This document shows positions 25,611-34,922 of a DNA stretch of 64,000 nucleotides, one piece after another. Below the pieces are notes generated by a model. It saw only the letters and a program-made list of their open reading frames with translations. It made no database searches and was not told the DNA's origin. The translations under genes were made by a program, and so were the position numbers. Within the stretch, counting starts at the first letter, position 1. Each line of letters opens with the position of its first letter. This DNA is from Blastococcus sp. HT6-30 (GTDB lineage Bacteria; Actinomycetota; Actinomycetes; Mycobacteriales; Geodermatophilaceae). Location of the stretch: positions 3,306,001 through 3,370,000 of the forward strand of contig NZ_CP155792.1 of the NCBI RefSeq assembly GCF_039729015.1. Direction: 5' to 3'.

Positions 25611-26651
25611 ATGGCCCGATCCACCGGCTCGTCCGGCCGCACGACGGCTGGGACGAGCTCCGCCGGCAACCGCGCCGAGCACGATCCTGCCCCGCAGGAC
25701 GACAACGTCAGCGGCACGCGGTCGGACTACGCGCCCACCGGCGCGGACCCGAAGCCCACGACGGGCGGCACGATCAAGCGCGCGCTGAAGGAGTTCAGCG
25801 AGGACGACCTGACCGACTGGGCGGCCGCGCTGACCTACTACGGCGTCCTGGCGCTGTTCCCCGCGCTGACCGCGCTGGCGGCCATCGTCGGCATCTTCAC
25901 CACTCCGCAGCAGCTCACCGACGCGCTCACCGCGGTGGTCCCCCAGTCCGCGGCGGAGACCCTGAACCCGGTGATCCAGCAGATCGCGGGGAGCAACAGC
26001 GCGGCCGGCTTCGCCCTGGTCCTCGGTCTCGCCGGTGCGCTGTGGACGGCCTCCGGCTACGTCGGCGCGTTCACCCGCGCGGCCAACGTCGTCTACGAGA
26101 CGCGCGAAGGCCGCAAGATCTGGAAGCTCAAGCCGTTGCAGCTGCTGATCACCTTGATCGGCATCCTGTTCGCCGCTCTCATCGTGGCGATGCTGGTGCT
26201 CAGCGGTCCGGTGGTCGACGCGATCGGGCAGGCCATCGGCCTGGGCAGCACCGTCCTGACCGTCTGGTCCTGGGTCAAGTGGCCGATCATCCTGGTCCTG
26301 CTGGCGCTGATGATCGCGGTGCTCTACTACACGACCCCGAACGCCAAGCTGCGCGGCTTCAAGTTCGTGAGCCCCGGCGCGGGCGTCGCCATCCTGGTGG
26401 CGGTCGTGGCGTCGGCCGCGTTCGCCTTCTACGTGGCCAACTTCGGCAGCTACAACGCCACGTACGGTGCGCTCGCCGGCGTGGTGATCTTCCTGATCTG
26501 GTTCTGGCTGATCAACCTGTCGCTGCTGTTCGGCATCGAGCTCGACGCCGAGGTGGAGCGCACCAAGGAGCTGAAGGAGGGCGTGCCGAGGGCGGCGAAG
26601 GAGATCCAGCTGGACGCCCGCGACGAGCCCGACGACAAGCAGACGACGTAG
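25611..26651 (+). CDS. YihY/BrkB-family inner membrane protein
   Basis: 346-residue polytopic membrane protein of the YihY/virulence factor BrkB family, once misassigned as RNase BN; the physiological role is not settled. After an 80-residue disordered N-terminus come DLTDWAAALTYYGVLALFPALTAL, GALWTASGYVGAFTRAANVVYE and the conserved NFGSYNATYGALAGVVIFLIWFW region split over six predicted membrane helices. The C-terminus is charged and cytoplasmic. ATG at 25611 follows GGAGG at 8-nt spacing. Single-gene unit with a strong terminator. Confidence 0.9.
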   Translation: MARSTGSSGRTTAGTSSAGNRAEHDPAPQDDNVSGTRSDYAPTGADPKPTTGGTIKRALKEFSEDDLTDWAAALTYYGVLALFPALTALAAIVGIFTTPQQLTDALTAVVPQSAAETLNPVIQQIAGSNSAAGFALVLGLAGALWTASGYVGAFTRAANVVYETREGRKIWKLKPLQLLITLIGILFAALIVAMLVLSGPVVDAIGQAIGLGSTVLTVWSWVKWPIILVLLALMIAVLYYTTPNAKLRGFKFVSPGAGVAILVAVVASAAFAFYVANFGSYNATYGALAGVVIFLIWFWLINLSLLFGIELDAEVERTKELKEGVPRAAKEIQLDARDEPDDKQTT

Positions 26652-26666
26652 GCGCCGGCGCACGGA

Positions 26667-26707
26667 CGCCGAAGTCCCCCTCCCGCTGCGGGAGGGGGAC
26701 TTCGGCG
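26667..26707 (+). terminator. Strong terminator after YihY gene
   Basis: A perfect 18-bp stem (26667-26684 with 26690-26707), 5-nt loop, followed by TTT. Located 16 bp after the stop codon. Confidence 0.9.
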
Positions 26708-26753
26708 TTTGCGGAGGCGGGTTTGCGGGGGCGGTGGGCGGTCACCGACCGGG

Positions 26754-26814
26754 CCCTCGTGCGGAGAACGGGGGCTCCGGGACGTCCGCTCGGGCCCCGT
26801 GCCCCGCACGAGGG
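26754..26814 (-). terminator. Long-loop hairpin downstream of hemerythrin gene
   Basis: An 11-bp perfect inverted repeat (26754-26764 with 26804-26814), 11 bp beyond the stop of the minus-strand hemerythrin-like gene. The loop is about 39 nt, so it is only a moderate candidate. Confidence 0.4.
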
Positions 26815-26824
26815 GGTGCCGCGC

Positions 26825-27532
26825 TCAGCGGCTGGTCGGCGACCGGTCCCCGCGGCGGGACAGGGGCACCCGCTCCACCACGCCGGCGACGGCGGCCAGC
26901 CCCTTGCTCACCGCGCGCCCGGCCGGCACGAACCGGTCCGGCGCCCGGCGCACCCCCGCGTCGACGGCGTCGCGCGTGCGGTCGATCAGCGACAGCGGCA
27001 GCCCCGACAGCGCGTTGCCTGGCGGGCGGCGGGAGACGGTGGGGTGTGGCCTGGTGGGGGAGATCCGCGCCATGAGCGCCCAGCGGCGGCCCAGCGCCCG
27101 CAGCTCCTCGGGGGTGAGCTGCTCCTGCAGGCGGGGGAAGAGCACGTCCTCCTCGTCCCGGACGTCCTCGCGCAGCACCTCCACGAGGCGAGCGAGCCGG
27201 GCGGGACGCTCCGGGTGGTCCAGGCCGTCCCGCTCGAGCGCGCTGACCAGCTCGTTGACCTCCTGGTGCTCCTGCTCGATCCGCAGGGTGAGGGCGTCGC
27301 CGTCGGGCAGGACCCGGCGGATGACCGGCCACAGCACCGTCTCCTCGGCGAAGGCATGGCTGAACACCAGCCGGTCGATGCGCTGGAGCACCTCCTCCTG
27401 GTCGGCGCCGGTGGCACCGTCGAGCTCGTGCAGCATCCGGTCGAGCTGCATGTGGTCGCGGCGCTGGCGGACGAGCACGCTGCCTCGGCCGCCCAGCTCC
27501 TCGACGGTCTGGTCGGCGATGGATCGGGGCAC
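26825..27532 (-). CDS. Hemerythrin HHE-domain protein
   Basis: 235-residue cytoplasmic protein. The first approximately 150 residues form a hemerythrin four-helix bundle with candidate diiron ligands in DHMQLDRML, VFSHAFAEETVLWPVI, EQEHQEVNELV and VRDEEDVLFPRL. The C-terminal 80 residues are an Arg/Pro-rich, poorly structured extension (DRTRDAVDAGVRRAPD). Such proteins bind iron and oxygen or nitric oxide, and many act in oxidative-stress responses. GTG at 27532 follows GGAGG with 7-nt spacing. It diverges from the 27656 acyl-CoA dehydrogenase by 123 bp. Confidence 0.85.
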   Translation of the reverse strand: MPRSIADQTVEELGGRGSVLVRQRRDHMQLDRMLHELDGATGADQEEVLQRIDRLVFSHAFAEETVLWPVIRRVLPDGDALTLRIEQEHQEVNELVSALERDGLDHPERPARLARLVEVLREDVRDEEDVLFPRLQEQLTPEELRALGRRWALMARISPTRPHPTVSRRPPGNALSGLPLSLIDRTRDAVDAGVRRAPDRFVPAGRAVSKGLAAVAGVVERVPLSRRGDRSPTSR

Positions 27533-27655
27533 AGGGACACCTCCGGGTCTCGAGTTCGCTCCGTGTCTGCCCGGGCGCCCGTTCCCGCATGCCTGGTTGC
27601 GCCCGGGGCGTCCGGGTAGGTGCGGACCACCGTCCGCAGCGCCTGGAGGCAGCAC

Positions 27656-28837
27656 ATGAGCGACCGGTCGACGATCACGTCGGACTTCTACGACCTCGAG
27701 GCCCTCCTCGACGAGGACGACCGGGCGCTGCTGCACCGCGTGCGAAGGTTCATGGACGAGCAGGTCGAGCCGATCATCAACGAGTACTGGACGCGGGCCG
27801 AGTTCCCGCGCCAGCTCATCCCGGCCATGGCCGAGCTGGGCATCGCCGGCACCTCGATCCAGGGGTACGGCTGCCGGGGTCGCTCGCCGTTGTTCGACGG
27901 GATGATCTCCATGGAGCTGTCCAAGGGCGACCCCTCGATCTCCACGTTCATGGGAGTCCACGGCGGCCTGGCCATGGGGTCGATCTACCTCTGCGGCTCC
28001 GAGGAGCAGAAGGAGCGCTGGCTGCCCGCCATGGCCCGCATGGAGCTGATCGGCGCGTTCGGGCTGACCGAGCCCGACCACGGCTCCGACGTCGCCCGCG
28101 GCCTGCAGACGACGTGCCGGCGGGACGGCGACTCCTGGGTGCTCGACGGCGAGAAGAAGTGGATCGGCAACGCCAGCTTCGCCGACCTGATCATCATCTG
28201 GGCCCGGGACGTCGACACCGAGCGGGTGCTGGGCTTCGTCGTCGAGCAGGGGACGCCGGGCTTCACCACGGTGAACCTCGAGGACAAGATCGCGCTCCGC
28301 GTGGTGCAGAACGCGCACATCACCCTCGACGGCGTGCGGGTGCCCGAGGAGAACCGGCTGCAGGAGGCGCACAGCTTCCGGGAGACGGCGAACGTGCTGC
28401 GGATGACCCGGGCCGGGGTCGCCTGGTCCGCCGTGGGCTGCTCCCGCGGCGCGTACGAGCACGCCCTGCGCTACGCCATGGAGCGGAAGCAGTTCGGGCA
28501 GCCCATCGTGGAGTTCCAGTTGGTCCAGGACCTGCTGGTGCGGATGCTCGGCAACATCACGTCCTCGGCGGCGATGTGCGCCCGGCTCTCCCACCTGCAG
28601 GAGGTCGGGACGATGACCGACGAGCAGGCCTCGCTGGCCAAGGCGTTCTGCACCATGCGGATGCGCGAGACCGTCGGCTGGGCCCGCGAGCTGATGGGCG
28701 GGAACGGGATCCTGCTGGAGAACCACGTGGGCCGGTACGTGGCCGACGCCGAGGCCATCTACTCCTACGAGGGCACCCGTGAGGTCAACACCCTGATCGT
28801 CGGGCGGGGCGTCACCGGCGCCAGCGCCATCGTCTGA
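27656..28837 (+). CDS. Acyl-CoA dehydrogenase (glutaryl-CoA dehydrogenase-like)
   Basis: 393-residue FAD enzyme of standard acyl-CoA dehydrogenase length. Motifs: AFGLTEPDHGSDVARGL, KKWIGNASFADLIIIWARD, the Arg-containing TRAGVAWSAVGCSRGAYE region, RKQFGQPIVEFQLVQ, and SYEGTREVNTLIVGR, which carries the catalytic Glu. The pattern (early active-site Glu in YEGT with REVN) is closest to glutaryl-CoA dehydrogenases, but related aryl or branched substrates are possible. ATG at 27656 follows GGAGG by 7 nt. No lysine or tryptophan degradation genes are adjacent. Confidence 0.9.
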   Translation: MSDRSTITSDFYDLEALLDEDDRALLHRVRRFMDEQVEPIINEYWTRAEFPRQLIPAMAELGIAGTSIQGYGCRGRSPLFDGMISMELSKGDPSISTFMGVHGGLAMGSIYLCGSEEQKERWLPAMARMELIGAFGLTEPDHGSDVARGLQTTCRRDGDSWVLDGEKKWIGNASFADLIIIWARDVDTERVLGFVVEQGTPGFTTVNLEDKIALRVVQNAHITLDGVRVPEENRLQEAHSFRETANVLRMTRAGVAWSAVGCSRGAYEHALRYAMERKQFGQPIVEFQLVQDLLVRMLGNITSSAAMCARLSHLQEVGTMTDEQASLAKAFCTMRMRETVGWARELMGGNGILLENHVGRYVADAEAIYSYEGTREVNTLIVGRGVTGASAIV

Positions 28838-29054
28838 CGACGGCGCTACTGGCGGCCCCACCACGCGTGGGCCGCCTCGGCCGTGGTGCGCCCCGCGGCC
28901 CGTCGAAGACCAGGTCACGGCCGGCGACGCCCCGTCCACGTCCTGGGACCGCCCTGCCGGGCACGCCGCGCTGTGGTTCAGTGGGACAGGTCACAACCGC
29001 GCCTCGGGGGACCGCATCGTCGTCTCCGCGGGGCAGCGTCGAAGGAGACCATCG

Positions 29055-30818
29055 ATGGCCCAGCCCGCGACCGAACCGGCACGATCCGCGTCGACCCCAC
29101 CGCCCGGGCGCCCCGATGCTGCCCCTGCTGCGGGCACGCCCGAGGAGGCGGCCGAGGCGGCGATGGGGCTGGACATGCTTCTGGTCGACGCCGCCCGTGG
29201 GCCGCTGCGGCGGATGGTGCCGCCGGCCGGCACCGCGCTGCGGTTCGGGTCGGCGCTGGTCCGGAGACCCGACGTGCTGGCCCGACGCGGCGGAGAACTG
29301 GTCCGCGAGCTGGGCAAGGTCGTGGTCGGCCGCTCCGAGCTGGAGCCGGGGAAGAAGGACAAGCGCTTCGCCGACCCGGCGTGGCGCGGCAATCCGCTGC
29401 TCAAGCGGAGCATGCAGGCGCACCTGGCGACGGCGCGGCTGGCCTGGGAGCTGATCGAGGACGCCGATCTCGACTGGCAGGACGACGAGCGCATCCGGTT
29501 CACCGCGACCAACCTGGTCGACGCGCTGGCCCCCAGCAACGTCCCCGGGCTCAACCCGGTGTCGCTCAAGGCGGTCATCGACACCGGCGGGGCCAGCGCC
29601 ATCAAGGGCCTGCGGCGATTGATCCGCGACCTCGCCAGCCCGCCCCGGGTACCGACCATGGTCGAGCCCGACGCCTTCACCGTCGGCGAGGACCTGGCGT
29701 CCACTCCCGGCGCGGTCGTCTTCCGGACCGAGGTGTTCGAGCTCATCCAGTACCGGCCGACGACGGAGACCGTCCGGAGCCTGCCGCTGCTGATGGTCCC
29801 CCCGACGATCAACAAGTACTACGTCGCCGACATGGCACCGGGACGCAGCATCGTCGAGCACTACGTGTCCGCAGGCCAGCAGGTCTTCATGATGTCCTGG
29901 CGCAACCCCGACCAGCGGCACGCCGACTGGGACCTGGACACCTACGGGCAGGCCGTCCTCGACGCGATGGACGCCATGGAGCAGGTGACCGGGAGCGAGC
30001 AGGTCGCCGTCCAGTCGATCTGCTCCGGCGGCATCATCACCGCCATGGTCCTGGCCCATCTCGCCGCGACCGGCCGGCAGGACCGCGTGGCCGCCGCCAG
30101 CTACGCAGTCACGGTGCTCGACTGGTCACGTGCCGGCACCATCTCGGCGCTCATGGACGAGGATGCCGTGCGGGCCGCCACGGAGAAGTCACGCAAGAAG
30201 GGCTACCTGGACGGCGCCCAGCTGGCCGAGGTGTTCGCCTGGCTGCGACCCAACGACCTGGTGTGGAACTACTGGGTCAACAACTACCTGCAGGGCAAGC
30301 CGCCGCCGAACTTCGACATCCTGTACTGGAACGCGGACACCACCAGGATGGCCGCGGCGCTGCACCGGGACTTCATCGACGTCGCGGTCGGCAACACGCT
30401 GACCGAGCCGGGGAAGGCGACGATGCTCGGCACGCCGGTCGACCTGTCGAAGGTGACGGTCGACTCCTACATCACCGCAGGGATCGCCGACCACATCTGC
30501 CCCTGGCAGTCCTGCTACCGGAGCACCCAGCTGCTCGGTGGCCAGAGCCGGTTCGTCCTGTCCACCAACGGCCACATCGCCTCGCTGGTGAACCCGCCCG
30601 GGAACCCGAAGTCCACCTTCCAGGTGGCGAAGTCCACGCCGCCGGACCCCGATCGGTGGCTGGCGCAGGCCGAGACGGTCAAGGGCTCCTGGTGGCCGGA
30701 CTTCATGAGCTGGCTGGGCGAGCGCTCCGGCGAGGACGTCCCGGCGCCCCGCGAGCTGGGCGGGAACGGCCTGGAGGTGCTGGCCGAGGCCCCGGGGACC
30801 TATGTCTTCGACAAGTGA
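29055..30818 (+). CDS. phaC: Polyhydroxyalkanoate synthase PhaC (class I/II-like)
   Basis: 587-residue PHA synthase, polymerising (R)-3-hydroxyacyl-CoA on storage granules. The lipase-like box is QSICSGGI with nucleophile Cys about residue 323; the other triad members are Asp about 479 in ITAGIADHICPW and His about 507 in TNGHIASLVNPPG. The N-terminal domain contains DKRFADPAWRGNPLLK and the hallmark PLLMVPPTINKYYVADM. Class I/II length with no PhaE/PhaR partner. ATG at 29055 has AAGGAG at about 8 nt. It overlaps the depolymerase gene by 17 bp. Confidence 0.95.
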   Translation: MAQPATEPARSASTPPPGRPDAAPAAGTPEEAAEAAMGLDMLLVDAARGPLRRMVPPAGTALRFGSALVRRPDVLARRGGELVRELGKVVVGRSELEPGKKDKRFADPAWRGNPLLKRSMQAHLATARLAWELIEDADLDWQDDERIRFTATNLVDALAPSNVPGLNPVSLKAVIDTGGASAIKGLRRLIRDLASPPRVPTMVEPDAFTVGEDLASTPGAVVFRTEVFELIQYRPTTETVRSLPLLMVPPTINKYYVADMAPGRSIVEHYVSAGQQVFMMSWRNPDQRHADWDLDTYGQAVLDAMDAMEQVTGSEQVAVQSICSGGIITAMVLAHLAATGRQDRVAAASYAVTVLDWSRAGTISALMDEDAVRAATEKSRKKGYLDGAQLAEVFAWLRPNDLVWNYWVNNYLQGKPPPNFDILYWNADTTRMAAALHRDFIDVAVGNTLTEPGKATMLGTPVDLSKVTVDSYITAGIADHICPWQSCYRSTQLLGGQSRFVLSTNGHIASLVNPPGNPKSTFQVAKSTPPDPDRWLAQAETVKGSWWPDFMSWLGERSGEDVPAPRELGGNGLEVLAEAPGTYVFDK

Positions 30819-31626
30819 ACCCGGCGTCGTCCGCACCCTGACCGTCGGCGGGCGGACGCTGCGGGTCGCCGTCCGGCCCGGTACCGACGACGAGGTGCCG
30901 CCGCTGCTGCTGATGAACGGCATCGGCGCGAGCCTGGAGGTGCTGCAGCCGCTCGTCGACGCGCTCGATCCCCGGCGCACCGTCATCCGGTTCGACGTGC
31001 CCGGGGTGGGCGGGTCACCGCGGCCCGTCCTTCCGTACGTGCTCCCGACGCTGACGCCGGTGGTGGCCGGGCTGCTCGACCGGCTCGGACACACCGGGCA
31101 GGTCGACGTCCTGGGGCTGTCGTGGGGCGGCGCCCTGGCCCAGCACTTCGCCCTCCAGCACCGGCGGCGCTGCCGGCGGCTGGTGCTCGTCGCGACGGGC
31201 ACCGGGACCCTGATGGTGCCCGCACACCCGCGGGTGCTGGCACGGATGCTCACCCCGCGGCGGCACCGCGACCCGGAGTACGCGCGCGAGGTCGCCGGCC
31301 TGATCTACGGCGGCACCATGCGCACCGACCCCGGGCGCGCCGCGGCCGCCCTGCACACGCACACCCGGGTGGGGCCCCGGCGCGGCTACTACTACCAGCT
31401 GGCGGCCAGCGCCGGCTGGAGCAGCCTGCCGTTCCTGCGGCTCATCCGGCAGCCCACCCTGATCGTCGCCGGCGACGACGACCCGATCATCCCGATGGTC
31501 AACGCGCGGGTCATGGCGCGCCTGCTCCCGAACGCCCAGCTGCACGTCTACCGCGGGGGGCACATCTCGCTGGTCACCGAGGCCGACGAGCTGGCCCCGG
31601 TGATCGAGCGGTTCCTCGACGGCTGA
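30802..31626 (+). CDS. phaZ: Intracellular PHA depolymerase (PhaZ-type alpha/beta hydrolase)
   Basis: 274-residue alpha/beta hydrolase that releases monomers from stored PHA. The nucleophile Ser is about residue 107 in GLSWGGALAQHFALQ; Asp lies in VAGDDDPIIPMVNARV and His in YRGGHISLVTEADE. Those blocks and LIYGGTMRTDPGRA match the medium-chain-length PHA depolymerase of Pseudomonas closely by memory. ATG at 30802 lies inside the end of phaC, so synthase and depolymerase are translationally coupled, as expected for granule turnover. No thiolase, reductase, PhaJ or phasin is seen nearby. Confidence 0.85.
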   Translation: MSSTSEPGVVRTLTVGGRTLRVAVRPGTDDEVPPLLLMNGIGASLEVLQPLVDALDPRRTVIRFDVPGVGGSPRPVLPYVLPTLTPVVAGLLDRLGHTGQVDVLGLSWGGALAQHFALQHRRRCRRLVLVATGTGTLMVPAHPRVLARMLTPRRHRDPEYAREVAGLIYGGTMRTDPGRAAAALHTHTRVGPRRGYYYQLAASAGWSSLPFLRLIRQPTLIVAGDDDPIIPMVNARVMARLLPNAQLHVYRGGHISLVTEADELAPVIERFLDG

Positions 31627-31636
31627 CCGGCGTGGT

Positions 31637-33613
31637 TCAGCCGGCGTGGGTCCGGCTCGCCAGGTGCTCCGCGTACTTCTGCAGGACGTCGTCGATCAGC
31701 TGGGCGTGGGTGTAGTTCATGACGTCGTAGCCGGCGACGTGCGCGCCGTCCCCGGGCTCCAGCCGCACGTCGAGCCGGGAGTCCGCCGCATCGGCCGGGC
31801 GCCGGGCCTGCTGGCCGGTCTGGATCAGGTAGCGGAACGGGGCGCCGCCGTCCACCTCTGCCGTCAGCTCCACGGAGCGGTTCCCGGAGTCGTCCACGAC
31901 CCAGCGCGTCTCCGACGCCAGGTCGCGCGCCCGCAACTCGGCCGCCACCTCGTCCAGCGCCGGCCGGGCGGTCTCGGAGAGGTACTGCGCGGCCCGCTCC
32001 CGGCCGCTGGGGACCGGCCGGCGCCGGCGCAGGCGGTCCCGGCGCCGGGCGGCGGGGCGGCGGGAGGGGCCGACCCCGTGCCGGAGGGTGGCCCGGTCCG
32101 CCTCGTTCCGCAGCGCCCGGTAGAGCCCGACCATGACCAGCAGCATCACGAATCCGAACGGCAGCCCCATGATGATCGTCGCGTTCTGGAGCGCCGGGAC
32201 ACCGCCGACCACGAGCATCGCCGCGGTGAGGACCCCGGTGGCGACCGCCCAGACGATGCGAACCCCGGCGGCCGCGTCGTCCTGCGGGCGCTTCAGCCGT
32301 GAGGACAGGTTCGCCATCACCAGGGCGCCGGAGTCGGCGGAGGTCACGTAGAACAGCAGCCCGACGAACGTCGCGATCGAGGCGATGAACGGAAAGGCCG
32401 GGTACTCCGCCAGCAGCGTGTAGAAGCCCCGCTCCGGGGTGTTCATCGCCGTCTGCCCGAACGCACCGTTCCCCTGCCGGATGAGGTCGATCGCGCTGTT
32501 CCCGAAGATCGACACCCACATGAGGATGTAGCTGAACGGGAGCAGCAAGGTGCCGGCGACGAACTGGCGGATCGTCCGTCCGCGCGAGATGCGGGCGAGG
32601 AAGAGGCCGACGAACGAAGCCCAGGCGATCCACCACGCCCAGAAGAACAGCGTCCACCCGTTCAGCCACTCGTCCGGCCGGTCGTAGGCGAAGGTGTCCA
32701 TCGTCCGGCCGGGGAAGCTGCTCACGAAGTCGCCGACGTTGAGCACCAGCCCGTTGAGCAGGAACGCGGTGTTGCCGGTGACGAGGACGAAGGCGGCCAG
32801 CCCGAGGGCGAGGACCACGTTCAGCTGGGACAGCCGCTTGATCCCGCGGTCCACCCCGCTCACCGCGGAGACCGTCGCCACCGCCACGGCGAGCGCGATC
32901 AGCCCGATCTGCGCGGCCCGGCCCTCGGGGATGCCGAAGAGCACGGACAGCCCGTAGTTCAGCTGGACGACGCCGATGCCCAGCGACGTGGCGACGCCGA
33001 AGATCGTGCCCAGCACTGCGGCGATGTCCACGGCGTCGCCCATGCCTCCGTGCACCCGCCGGCCGAAGATCGGGTAGAGCACGGAGCGGATGGCCAGCGG
33101 CATGTTCATCCGGTAGGCGAAGTAGGCCAGCGCCATCCCCATCAGCGCGTACATGCCCCAGCCGTTGACGCCGTAGTGGAACAGCGTCCAGACCGTGGCC
33201 TCGCGGGCCGCGTCGACCGTCTCGCCCGCACCGACCGGCGGTGCCAGGTACTGGGTCACCGGCTCGGCGACGGCGAAGAACATCAGATCGGTACCGATCC
33301 CGGCGGCGAAGAGCATCGACGCCCAGGCGAAGGTGCTGAACTGCGGAGCGGAGTGCTCGGGGCCGAGTTTCACCCGCCCGTACCGGGAGAAGGCGATGGC
33401 CAGCACGAAGACAAGCACGGCCGTCGCGAAGGCGATGTAGAACCAGCCGAACCACTCGGACGTCCAGCCCACCAGCGAGCCGATCGTCCCGGCGGCCGAG
33501 GTCGGGCTGGCCATCGCCCACAGCGCGACGGCGAGGACGCCGGCGACCGATCCGTAGAAGACCCGGTGCTTCAGTCCGTTGCCCTGCTCACTTCGTCCGC
33601 TGTCCTGGTCCAC
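31637..33613 (-). CDS. BCCT-family betaine/choline transporter
   Basis: 658-residue secondary transporter with about twelve membrane segments. The BCCT signature is present: ASMLFAAGIGTDLMFFAVAEP and LFFWAWWIAWASFVGLFLAR, and NGWGMYALMGMALAYFAYR. A large cytoplasmic C-terminal domain (about 120 residues) with LASETRWVVDDSGN and YDVMNYTHAQLIDDVLQKYAEHL is the BetT-type osmosensing tail. This suggests osmotic uptake of choline or betaine; the ion coupling cannot be read with confidence. GTG at 33613 was chosen; a longer frame to 33724 exists. It ends 10 bp from convergent phaZ. Confidence 0.92.
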   Translation of the reverse strand: MDQDSGRSEQGNGLKHRVFYGSVAGVLAVALWAMASPTSAAGTIGSLVGWTSEWFGWFYIAFATAVLVFVLAIAFSRYGRVKLGPEHSAPQFSTFAWASMLFAAGIGTDLMFFAVAEPVTQYLAPPVGAGETVDAAREATVWTLFHYGVNGWGMYALMGMALAYFAYRMNMPLAIRSVLYPIFGRRVHGGMGDAVDIAAVLGTIFGVATSLGIGVVQLNYGLSVLFGIPEGRAAQIGLIALAVAVATVSAVSGVDRGIKRLSQLNVVLALGLAAFVLVTGNTAFLLNGLVLNVGDFVSSFPGRTMDTFAYDRPDEWLNGWTLFFWAWWIAWASFVGLFLARISRGRTIRQFVAGTLLLPFSYILMWVSIFGNSAIDLIRQGNGAFGQTAMNTPERGFYTLLAEYPAFPFIASIATFVGLLFYVTSADSGALVMANLSSRLKRPQDDAAAGVRIVWAVATGVLTAAMLVVGGVPALQNATIIMGLPFGFVMLLVMVGLYRALRNEADRATLRHGVGPSRRPAARRRDRLRRRRPVPSGRERAAQYLSETARPALDEVAAELRARDLASETRWVVDDSGNRSVELTAEVDGGAPFRYLIQTGQQARRPADAADSRLDVRLEPGDGAHVAGYDVMNYTHAQLIDDVLQKYAEHLASRTHAG

Positions 33614-33858
33614 CGGGCGGATGGTGGCACACCCGGCCGCCTCCGGCAGCGTGACCTCGTCGGTGCGGTTCAGCGCGTGCGGCCACCGGGGCGTGCGGCG
33701 AGGATCCGCCGGCCCCGGCTCCATCGGTCGGGTTCGAGCCCGTACTCCCCGGAGGGTGAGGACCGCAGGCCCGACCTCCCGGGGAACGCACAGCTGCGCC
33801 GGACCGGAATGTCAGACCCCGCCGCGATCCTGGGGGCACACCGCTGCAGAGGAGTTCC

Positions 33859-33999
33859 GTGAGCACCGTCCCCGCCAGAACCGATCGCTCGACCTCGGTC
33901 GGCCTGCCGACCGCCGGCCCCCGGCTGCCGGCGCGGCTGCGCCGCCGCCCGGTCCTCGTGGTGCCACTGGCGCTGGACGACGCCGCGCGCCACCCGTGA
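33859..33999 (+). CDS. Possible 46-residue basic peptide
   Basis: Short frame starting at GTG 33859, preceded by GAGGAG 4-5 nt upstream, coding a 46-residue Arg/Pro-rich peptide (VSTVPARTDRSTSVG to DDAARHP). A perfect 10-bp hairpin lies 5 bp after the stop, which supports a transcribed unit. No family recognised; it could also be a leader peptide or chance frame. Confidence 0.4.
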   Translation: MSTVPARTDRSTSVGLPTAGPRLPARLRRRPVLVVPLALDDAARHP

Positions 34000-34003
34000 C
34001 CCC

Positions 34004-34032
34004 GCGGTGCCGGGGGGTCCCGCCGGCACCGC
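34004..34032. terminator. Hairpin between convergent small genes
   Basis: A perfect 10-bp stem (34004-34013 with 34023-34032) and 9-nt loop, between the 46-residue frame on plus and the 34065 gene on minus. Confidence 0.6.
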
Positions 34033-34064
34033 ACCCGGCCTGGGACGGGGGCACGTCGTCCGCC

Positions 34065-34922
34065 TCAGCGGGCCGGGCTGCTCACGAGGTGGCAGCCGGT
34101 GTCGCCGAACTCCTCGACGGAGAAGCCCATCTGCTGCAGGACGGTCCCGACGGCGGCGGTCATCGTCCGCTGCACGGCCGCGTCCATCGCCACGCCGCGC
34201 ACCTGTCGCAGGCTCATCCGGTCGTGTTGGCGCCAGGTCACGAGCACGCCCGTGCCCGCGGGGTGCGGCGTGACGCAGACCCCGCCGGCGGCCCCGCCGG
34301 CCGGATCGCCCCCCTCGCAGTCGTGCAGCGGCAGGCCGGCTTCGAGCAGCGCCGCGGTGACGTCCACCGCGACGGTCGTCAGCGCGTCCTCGTCGTCGGT
34401 CATGAACGGGGTCCAGTCCTCGGGCAGGCGGTCCAGCTGGCGGCCGAGCTCGGCCAGCCATTCCCGCTCCTGCGACGACTGCCGCCGGACCACGCCGCCG
34501 TCGGCGCGCCGGGCGCCGTGCACGACCTGCGCGGTGTCGGGCAGCTCCTCCGCGAAGAGCGCCCAGTCCGCGTCGAGCCGGTCGGCGAACGGCCCGGCCA
34601 CCGCGACGCCCCCGGGCTCGTCGACCAGCCACCAGCCGGTGGCCGACGGGCCGTCGGCGAGGTGCCGGCCGGCCGGGTGGGTCGCCAGGCCGACCGCGGT
34701 CCGCTCAGCCGCCGGCTGCTCGGGGCCCGCTCCCTCGACGGCGCGGACGGCGCCGGTGCGTGCGGGCGGCTGCGCGGCGGTGACCGCCCGCTGCGGCGTC
34801 TGCACGCCGTTGCGCTCGAACTCGTACCGGGCGGTCGAGCTGGCGCCCAGGGCGACGACGACGGCGATCAGCGCGCCGCACCCCACCAGCGGAGCCAGCA
34901 CGGCCATCAGCTCACCAGGCAC
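34065..34922 (-). CDS. Membrane-anchored hypothetical protein with STARYE motif
   Basis: 285-residue protein: one N-terminal membrane helix (about residues 7-26), then ASSTARYEFERNGVQ, a Pro/Ala-rich linker, and a roughly 200-residue soluble domain with DGPSATGWWLVDEPGGVAV, EDWTPFMTDDEDALTTVAVD and VLVTWRQHDRMSLRQVRG. The C-terminal domain looks like a sensor or binding module, but I do not recognise it. The helix-STARYE junction matches the small protein at 23620. GTG at 34922 follows AGGGAG and overlaps the preceding gene's stop; ATG 34907 is the alternative. Confidence 0.7.
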   Translation of the reverse strand: MPGELMAVLAPLVGCGALIAVVVALGASSTARYEFERNGVQTPQRAVTAAQPPARTGAVRAVEGAGPEQPAAERTAVGLATHPAGRHLADGPSATGWWLVDEPGGVAVAGPFADRLDADWALFAEELPDTAQVVHGARRADGGVVRRQSSQEREWLAELGRQLDRLPEDWTPFMTDDEDALTTVAVDVTAALLEAGLPLHDCEGGDPAGGAAGGVCVTPHPAGTGVLVTWRQHDRMSLRQVRGVAMDAAVQRTMTAAVGTVLQQMGFSVEEFGDTGCHLVSSPAR

